Assembly (NCBI GenBank): GCA_015069525.1
Contig: SVIK01000018.1
Span: 1-18,086 of the forward strand
Length of the DNA: 18,086 bases
DNA from: Clostridiales bacterium
Lineage (GTDB): Bacteria > Bacillota > Clostridia > Christensenellales > Borkfalkiaceae
Direction of reading: 5' to 3'
The position numbers and the translations under genes were made by a program. The notes under the pieces were generated by a model. It was given only the letters and a program-made list of their open reading frames with translations. It did not search any database and was not told the DNA's origin. This document shows positions 12,930-18,086 of the stretch, in pieces (positions within the stretch are counted from its first letter, which is position 1; the number at the start of each line of letters is the position of its first letter).

Positions 12930-13639
12930 TTCGCCACCTCTATCGCCTCTTTCAAATCGATTGCTCCAATATAATACGCTTTACCTATAATCGCCCCGTA
13001 CACGCCGTTTTTCGTCAACGTCTTAATATCTTCAATGGAGGAAACGCCACCCGAAGCAATAATATTTAAGCTAAACTTCTCCGTCAACTCTTTATACAAA
13101 GCTTGATTAGCGCCTTTCATCGCACCGTCTTTGGATACGTCCGTGCAAATAACCGTTTTTACGCCGAACGCTTGCATCTTTTCCAAAAATGCATAAACGT
13201 CGTATTTTGATTTTTCAAGCCAACCTTTTATAGCAACTTTACCATCCGCAATATCCGCACCTACGGCAATTTTGTCGCCGTATTTTGCGATTGCTTCTTG
13301 TAAAAACGCCTCGTCCGTGACAGCAGAAGTGCCGATAATTACACGGCTTGCCCCAGCTGAAACGTACTTTTCTATCGTATCCATAGTACGGATTCCACCG
13401 CCGATTTCAACGAACAAACCCGTTTCGTCAACAATTTTCCGTACGACGTCCATATGCATAGGCACGCCCAATTTTGCGCCCGCCAAATCAACGACGTGGA
13501 TTTGCATAGCGCCTTGTTCCTTAAAAGCGCGTGCAACCATAACGGGATTTTCGTTATACACCGTCATTTGCGCGTAATCGCCTTTATATAAACGTACGGC
13601 TTTATTGTCGTATAAATCTATTGCAGGAAATATTTTCAT
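12926..13639 (-). CDS. hisA: ProFAR isomerase HisA
   Basis: This isomerase converts ProFAR to PRFAR by an Amadori rearrangement, one step before the HisF/HisH synthase. The 237-residue barrel shows the HisA start MKIFPAIDLYDNKAVRLYKG with Asp8, glycine-rich phosphate turns (GGGIRTMD at 80-87 and ASGGVSS at 195-201) and the second catalytic Asp129 in VGADIADGKVAIKGW (126-140). A TDVSKDGAMKGAN stretch at 166-178 is also typical. Only 3 nt separate it from hisH, and it overlaps hisF. It is smaller than the dual-function PriA of actinobacteria and does not look like that enzyme. Confidence 0.97.
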   Translation of the reverse strand: MKIFPAIDLYDNKAVRLYKGDYAQMTVYNENPVMVARAFKEQGAMQIHVVDLAGAKLGVPMHMDVVRKIVDETGLFVEIGGGIRTMDTIEKYVSAGASRVIIGTSAVTDEAFLQEAIAKYGDKIAVGADIADGKVAIKGWLEKSKYDVYAFLEKMQAFGVKTVICTDVSKDGAMKGANQALYKELTEKFSLNIIASGGVSSIEDIKTLTKNGVYGAIIGKAYYIGAIDLKEAIEVAK

Positions 13640-13642
13640 GGA

Positions 13643-14254
13643 TTAGTCCTTTTCTTCTACAAACGCGCGCAAAATATTCAAACCGACGTCCCCACTTTTT
13701 TCAGGGTGGAACTGACAGCCGAGCACGTTTTCCTTGCCAATTGCCGCGGTTAACGCCTTATCGTATTCCGTCGTTGCCAATACGTCTTGACAATCGGTTG
13801 CGTGATACGAATGCACAAAATAGGCGTGGTCGCCCTCTTTCAGGTATTTAAATAAGAAATTTTCTTTGGTAAAATGCAATCCGTTCCAACCGATATGCGG
13901 AACCTTTAAATCGGAGCGAACGTACCCCTTTATCGGTGTGACGTTGCCGTGAATAAGCCCTAAACCATCGTGCTCGCCATACTCGAAGCTCTTATCTAAA
14001 AGCAACTGCATACCAAGACAAATACCCATCATATATTTGCCCTTTTGGGCTTGTTCTTTTACCAGCTCGCCAAGACCGCTTTCACGAAGTTTTTTCGCCG
14101 CGTCCTCAAACGCGCCCACCCCAGGGAGTATAATCTTATCCGCATTTTCAATGACGCTTTTTTGCGAAGTAATTACCGCTTCCGCGCCAATTTTTTTGAA
14201 GGACGAGCAGAGGGAAAATAAATTTCCTACGCCGTAATCAACAATGGCTATCAT
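13643..14254 (-). CDS. hisH: Imidazole glycerol phosphate synthase glutaminase subunit HisH
   Basis: A class I glutamine amidotransferase that releases ammonia for the HisF barrel. The 203-residue protein has the oxyanion segment LPGVGAFEDA (43-52), the nucleophile elbow GICLGMQ with Cys79, and the catalytic pair His183 and Glu185 in GCQFHPEKSG (179-188). It lies between hisB and hisA with gaps of 9 and 3 nt, as is usual in Bacillota operons. Every catalytic residue is present, so it should be active. Confidence 0.97.
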   Translation of the reverse strand: MIAIVDYGVGNLFSLCSSFKKIGAEAVITSQKSVIENADKIILPGVGAFEDAAKKLRESGLGELVKEQAQKGKYMMGICLGMQLLLDKSFEYGEHDGLGLIHGNVTPIKGYVRSDLKVPHIGWNGLHFTKENFLFKYLKEGDHAYFVHSYHATDCQDVLATTEYDKALTAAIGKENVLGCQFHPEKSGDVGLNILRAFVEEKD

Positions 14255-14263
14255 ATAAACTCC

Positions 14264-14854
14264 TTATAATATGCCTTTCGTGGACGGGATTTGATGTGCG
14301 CGCATCATATCGATTGCCGTCGCCTTGGCAAGTGCACGCGCAACCGCCTTAAACGTACCTTCGATAATGTGATGTGCGTTCTTTCCTGCCAACTGCTTCA
14401 CGTGCAAAGTAATTTTCGCTTCGCGAACGAACGCCAACCAAAACTCTTCACAAAGTTCACAGTCAAAATCACCCACTTTTTCAAAAGCAAACTGCAAATC
14501 GATAGAAGCGTAATCCCTGCCCGACAAATCAGTTGCAACCATAATCAACGTTTCGTCCATCGGCAAAATAATATCGCCGTAGCGGGTGATACCACGTTTT
14601 TCGCCAAGCGCCTCGGCAAACGCTTTACCAAGCGCAATACCGATATCCTCCGTAGTGTGGTGATAATCCACCTGCACGTCGCCTTTGCAACGCACCGTTA
14701 AATCGTAATTGGCGTGTTTAGCAAAAAGAGTAAGCATATGGTCGAGAAATCCGCAACCGCTGGCAATTTCACTCTTTCCTTCGCCGTCCAAGTTCAAACG
14801 GAGCAATATATCCGTTTCGCCCGTTTTTCTTACGACTTCACTCACTCTTCTCAT
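14264..14854 (-). CDS. hisB: Imidazoleglycerol-phosphate dehydratase HisB
   Basis: It dehydrates IGP to imidazole acetol phosphate. The 196-residue single-domain enzyme carries GFLDHM (35-40), the metal-binding HHTTED (65-70) and the second copy NAHHIIEGTFKA (159-170). It ends with the typical PSTKGIL tail. As in most Firmicutes it lacks the N-terminal phosphatase domain found in E. coli HisB, so histidinol-phosphate phosphatase must come from another gene. The start overlaps the end of hisC by 17 nt. Confidence 0.97.
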   Translation of the reverse strand: MRRVSEVVRKTGETDILLRLNLDGEGKSEIASGCGFLDHMLTLFAKHANYDLTVRCKGDVQVDYHHTTEDIGIALGKAFAEALGEKRGITRYGDIILPMDETLIMVATDLSGRDYASIDLQFAFEKVGDFDCELCEEFWLAFVREAKITLHVKQLAGKNAHHIIEGTFKAVARALAKATAIDMMRAHQIPSTKGIL

Positions 14855-15917
14855 TTTGTTTCTCCTTTACTATTTCTTCTACGCACGAAAGAAAAATATC
14901 CATTTGCTTTTTCGTGCCGATTGTCACACGGTTGAACTCTTTAATTCGTTCCCCGTTGAAATGCCGTACCAAAACCCCTTTTGCTTTTAATCTTTCGTAC
15001 AATTCCTGTCCGCTAATTTTAGGAGATTTCACGAACAAGAAATTCGTTTTAGAGCTTAATACGGTAAACCCAAGCCTACGCAATTCCGCCGTTGTATACG
15101 CGCGGGTTTGGCATATTTCTTGGCATTTTTTATCAAAATACGCTTGCTCGCAAAGTGCAATACGTCCCGCCTCCATCGTCATACGGTTAACGTTGTATGG
15201 ATTCGTCGAATACTTAATCGCGTTTAAGTCCGCAATCAAGCTTTCGCAAGCAAACCCAAAGCCAAGACGTGCCCCTGCCAAGCTTCTCGATTTGGAAAAC
15301 GTTTGCGTGACCAAAAGATTATCGTATTTGTTGATTAAATCCACACAGCTTTCCCCGCCGAAATCCACGTACGCTTCGTCAATAACAACTACGTTATTGG
15401 GGTTGGAACGTAAAATCTCCTCAATTTCCGCTTTGGACAGCGCAATCCCCGTCGGAGCGTTAGGATTAGCAATAAACACCGTTGCGTTTACCCCGCAATA
15501 TTCTCGATAATCTATCGTAAAATCCTCTTTTAAAGGAATCGTCTTATACGGAACGCCGTTTAACTCGGCAAAGACCGAATAAAAGCCGTACGTAATATCC
15601 GCAAAAACGGCGGGCGTGTTTTTATCACAAAACGCCATAAACGCAAAATTCAAAACCTCGTCCGAACCGTTGGTCGGTAAAATTTGCGTCTTTTTTACGT
15701 TGAAAACTTGCGACGCCTTTTCCACGAGCGCCGAACAAGTAGGGTCGGAATACAAATTGCATTTGCCTGCTTGCTCTTTCACCGCTTTTACAACCGATTT
15801 CGGGGGAGCAAAAGGCGACTCGTTAGTGTTCAGTTTTATATAACGCATGTCCTTGGGTTGTTCCCCTGGCACGTACGGCGCAAGCGCCTTATATTTTTCA
15901 CTGAAAAAACGGCTCAT
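14838..15917 (-). CDS. hisC: Histidinol-phosphate aminotransferase HisC
   Basis: This PLP enzyme transaminates imidazole acetol phosphate to histidinol phosphate. The 359-residue protein is a fold type I aminotransferase with LNTNESPFAPP (29-39), TNGSDEVL (82-89), NPNAPTG (151-157), VVVIDEAYVDF (176-186) and the PLP lysine Lys209 in TFSKSRSLAGARLGFG (206-221). The C-terminal RVTIGTK region (330-336) binds substrate phosphate. It starts 12 nt after hisD and overlaps hisB. The related CobD or aromatic aminotransferases have similar folds, but the his context settles the assignment. Confidence 0.95.
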   Translation of the reverse strand: MSRFFSEKYKALAPYVPGEQPKDMRYIKLNTNESPFAPPKSVVKAVKEQAGKCNLYSDPTCSALVEKASQVFNVKKTQILPTNGSDEVLNFAFMAFCDKNTPAVFADITYGFYSVFAELNGVPYKTIPLKEDFTIDYREYCGVNATVFIANPNAPTGIALSKAEIEEILRSNPNNVVVIDEAYVDFGGESCVDLINKYDNLLVTQTFSKSRSLAGARLGFGFACESLIADLNAIKYSTNPYNVNRMTMEAGRIALCEQAYFDKKCQEICQTRAYTTAELRRLGFTVLSSKTNFLFVKSPKISGQELYERLKAKGVLVRHFNGERIKEFNRVTIGTKKQMDIFLSCVEEIVKEKQNEKSE

Positions 15918-15929
15918 CTTTTTTCTTCC

Positions 15930-17207
15930 TTATTCTTCTTTTTCAAAACGTATGGTTGCGCTCTTTGCGTGCGCTTGCAAGCCCTCACGGTTTGCAAACA
16001 CGGAGATTTTTTCCGCCACTTCTTCAAGCGCTTCTTTCGTATAATACGTAAATTGTGATTTCTTTACAAAATCGTCCACAGACAAGGGGGACGAAAAACG
16101 CGCAGTACCACTTGTCGGGAGAGTGTGATTGGGACCTGCAAAATAATCGCCCAAAGCTTCGGGGCAATACTTGCCCATAAAAATTGAACCTGCATGCATT
16201 ACGTTTTCCAAATAATCGAAAGGATTATCCACGCACAGTTCTAAATGTTCGGGTGCTATTTCGTTGGCAATATCAATTGCGGAAAGCAAATTTTCCGCCA
16301 CGATAATCTTTCCGTTATCGTCAATTGATTTTCTTGCAATTTCACTACGCAAAAGGTTCGGGATTTGTTCCTCTAAGGCACTAGATACCGCCTGCGCAAA
16401 TTCCATACTATCCGTCACCAAAACGGCACTCGCCATTTTGTCGTGTTCTGCTTGCGATAATAAATCCGCCGCGATATGCGTGGGATTATTCGTATTATCC
16501 GCCACGACGAGAATTTCGCTTGGCCCTGCTATCATATCAATAGAAACCACGCCGAACACTTGTTTCTTTGCCTCCGCAACGAACGCATTACCAGGCCCGA
16601 CAATTTTATCCACCTTAGGGATACTTTCCGTACCGTAGGCAAGCGCGCCAACGGCTTGCGCTCCACCAACCTTAAAAATTCTATCTACGCCCGCAACCTT
16701 TGCCGCCGTTAAAATGTCGGGATTAATATCCCCCGATTTCGTAGGCGTGACAATGACGATTTCCCTGCATCCTGCTATCTTTGCAGGGATAGCGTCCATT
16801 AAAACGGTAGACGGATACGCCGCCGTACCACCGGGCACGTATAATCCAACTTTTTCAATCGGCGTAATTTTCTGCCCGATTACCACGCCGTTCGCTTTTT
16901 CGATTTTAAGCCCGTCGCGGACTTGTTTTTGGTGAAAAGCACGGATATTTTTCGCCGCTTCTTCTAAAATAGCAACAAAAGCGGGGTCGGCATTGTTATA
17001 CGCCTTCTCGATTTCCTCTTTCGAAACCTCCAACGTATCTAAAACCACGCCGTCAAATTTTTCCGCATACGCTTTCAACGCTTTATCGCCGTTTGTTTTT
17101 ACGTCCGCTAAAATGTCTGCAACAATGCCTTCCACGTTCATGGTGGGCGTCACTCTTGCAAAAATTTCTTCGGGCGCAACTTCGCCGTATTTGTAAATCT
17201 TAATCAT
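15930..17207 (-). CDS. hisD: Histidinol dehydrogenase HisD
   Basis: A zinc-dependent enzyme for the last two oxidations, histidinol to histidinal to histidine, using two NAD+. The 425-residue protein shows YVPGGTAAYPSTVLM (123-137), GGAQAVGALAYGT (181-193), KIVGPGNAFVAEAKK (201-215) and IDMIAGPSE (223-231). By alignment with the E. coli enzyme the zinc ligands are Gln252, His255, Asp354 and His413, and the catalytic pair is Glu320-His321 in APEHLEL. It follows hisG by 12 nt, with ribosome site GGGTATTTG weak and close to the ATG. Confidence 0.97.
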   Translation of the reverse strand: MIKIYKYGEVAPEEIFARVTPTMNVEGIVADILADVKTNGDKALKAYAEKFDGVVLDTLEVSKEEIEKAYNNADPAFVAILEEAAKNIRAFHQKQVRDGLKIEKANGVVIGQKITPIEKVGLYVPGGTAAYPSTVLMDAIPAKIAGCREIVIVTPTKSGDINPDILTAAKVAGVDRIFKVGGAQAVGALAYGTESIPKVDKIVGPGNAFVAEAKKQVFGVVSIDMIAGPSEILVVADNTNNPTHIAADLLSQAEHDKMASAVLVTDSMEFAQAVSSALEEQIPNLLRSEIARKSIDDNGKIIVAENLLSAIDIANEIAPEHLELCVDNPFDYLENVMHAGSIFMGKYCPEALGDYFAGPNHTLPTSGTARFSSPLSVDDFVKKSQFTYYTKEALEEVAEKISVFANREGLQAHAKSATIRFEKEE

Positions 17208-17219
17208 ATCAAATACCCG

Positions 17220-17840
17220 TCAATCGATTAATTTTCCTACTTCTTCCGTCAATTTTTCAATTTCTTTCGTTTTGAATTTGAAACTCGCTTTATTCGCAAT
17301 CAATCTTGCGCTAATCGGGAATACCTTTTCGATTACTTCCAAATCGTTTTCTTTCAACGTCGTGCCCGTTTCCACGATATCCACGATTACGTCCGAAAGC
17401 CCCAAAATAGGCGCAAGCTCTATCGAACCGTTCAATTTAATAACGTCGATATCTCTACCCTTTTTTGCGTAAAACGCTTTGGTTGCACGCACGAATTTCG
17501 TCGCTACCTTCAACGTCGTTTCCCCATCGTCGTGAAAACCTTTTTTCGCCGCGACCGCCATCGAGCATATACCCGTCTTTAAATCGAGAAGCTCGTACAC
17601 GTCGGGCAAGTATTCGTTGAGGATATCCTTTCCACAAACCCCGATATCCGCCGCACCACGTTCTACGTAGATAGACACGTCGGAGGGTTTTACCCAAAAA
17701 TAGCGGACTCCTTTTTCAGGATTTTCGAAAATAAGCTTACGGTTGTTTTCTTTAATAGAGGGGCACTCGTATCCCGCTTTTTCAAAAGTTGCGTATACCT
17801 TTTCCCCCAATCTACCTTTGGGAAGGGCGATATTTATCAT
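17220..17840 (-). CDS. hisG: ATP phosphoribosyltransferase, short catalytic subunit HisG
   Basis: It starts the pathway by joining ATP to PRPP. The start is ATG 17840-17838, giving 206 residues beginning MINIALPKGRLGEKV. It overlaps the hisZ stop as ATGA and follows a GGGGGAGAAAAGG ribosome region. An upstream start at 17879 would add 13 residues of unrelated sequence, so I reject it. The PRPP-binding motif DVIVDIVETGTTLKEN is at 150-165, and IKLNGSIELAPILG at 134-147. It lacks the C-terminal ACT-like regulatory domain of long HisG. That is the hetero-octameric form that needs HisZ for activity and histidine feedback. Confidence 0.95.
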   Translation of the reverse strand: MINIALPKGRLGEKVYATFEKAGYECPSIKENNRKLIFENPEKGVRYFWVKPSDVSIYVERGAADIGVCGKDILNEYLPDVYELLDLKTGICSMAVAAKKGFHDDGETTLKVATKFVRATKAFYAKKGRDIDVIKLNGSIELAPILGLSDVIVDIVETGTTLKENDLEVIEKVFPISARLIANKASFKFKTKEIEKLTEEVGKLID

Positions 17841-18086
17841 ACCTTTTCTCCCCCTTTTCGTAAATCTACCAATTCGCAATAGCGCACTTTGTCCGCAGAC
17901 GTTCTAACGTTGACGCTCTTGCCTTGTTCCGTTTGCAAAAGCACGTATTTGGAAAGCGCTTCAACGTCCGTTTGTTCGTCGTATAAAACGAGCAAATCCA
18001 CGTCGTACGAGGGCTTTTGTTTTTTAAAGCCTTGCAACAAATCGAGATATACCGCAAAACCGATTGCACCCGATTTTCTGTGCATA
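17837..18086 (-). CDS. hisZ: ATP phosphoribosyltransferase regulatory subunit HisZ, C-terminal end only
   Basis: Only the last 82 or so residues are in the window. GAIGFAVYLDLLQGF (the HisRS-like motif-3 helix region) and the tail segment YDVDLLVLYDEQTDVEALSK fit the histidyl-tRNA synthetase-like HisZ family. The ATG at 18085 is probably internal, because HisZ is normally near 300-400 residues. Its TGA overlaps the hisG start. Short-form HisG next door supports HisZ over a true HisRS, since HisRS would have a longer anticodon-binding domain. Its promoter and any attenuator lie beyond the window. Confidence 0.88.
   Translation of the reverse strand, partial: MHRKSGAIGFAVYLDLLQGFKKQKPSYDVDLLVLYDEQTDVEALSKYVLLQTEQGKSVNVRTSADKVRYCELVDLRKGGEKV

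Noticed and set aside
12036..12974. A 312-residue plus-strand frame opposite hisF
   Set aside because: It is a shadow of hisF, which is complete with Asp11 and Asp130.
17841..17879. Upstream start for hisG giving 219 residues
   Set aside because: The added 13 residues do not resemble HisG, whereas the start at 17840 has a strong ribosome region, an ATGA overlap with hisZ and the usual first residues.
1..18086. tRNA, rRNA, CRISPR arrays, insertion sequences or phage genes
   Set aside because: None seen: no regularly spaced repeats, no transposase or integrase sequence, and no cloverleaf-like or rRNA stretch on either strand.

Overview
The window looks like part of a chromosome from a low-to-mid GC Bacillota, most likely a gut-type Clostridia. 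The grounds are: sigma-A promoters of the form TTGACA-17 bp-TATAAT/TAAAAT/TACAAT, strong AGGAGG-like ribosome binding sites, Gram-positive style lipoproteins, a short-form HisG paired with HisZ, and an InlB-repeat lipoprotein. No 16S or marker gene is present, so the lineage is an inference. Every credible gene lies on the minus strand, so the window is best read from its right end to its left.

Right (about 11463-18086): a tightly packed histidine biosynthesis operon, hisZ (3' end only)-hisG-hisD-hisC-hisB-hisH-hisA-hisF-hisIE. It has ATGA overlaps at hisZ/hisG and hisA/hisF and ends in a perfect 12+12 palindromic terminator. All steps from PRPP to histidine are covered except histidinol-phosphate phosphatase, which is not in the window. 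The operon promoter lies beyond the right edge.

Middle (about 10090-11433): a separate unit with its own consensus promoter. It encodes a 22-codon upstream ORF, a fusion of an LRAT/NlpC-P60-type domain to an Sfp-type 4'-phosphopantetheinyl transferase, possibly a 56-residue overlapping ORF, and a terminator.

Centre-left (about 730-10013): an oligopeptide-type ABC importer operon. Its order is an InlB-repeat lipoprotein, an unusually large (919 aa) SBP_bac_5 lipoprotein, oppB, oppC, oppD, oppF and a small single-pass membrane protein. It starts at a consensus promoter with an inverted repeat at the start of the transcript and ends in a terminator. The two lipoproteins would capture ligand at the cell surface, OppB/OppC form the channel and OppD/OppF drive it. 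Substrate cannot be read from sequence.

Left (1-718): a new promoter makes a roughly 270-nt leader with a long bulged hairpin, an internal Rho-independent terminator and a likely degenerate interspersed repeat. It precedes a lipoprotein that runs off the left edge.

Most notable: the LRAT-phosphopantetheinyl transferase fusion with its in-frame upstream ORF, the structured leader RNA, the putative operator shared by two lipoprotein-gene promoters, and the lineage-specific insertions in the Opp components.
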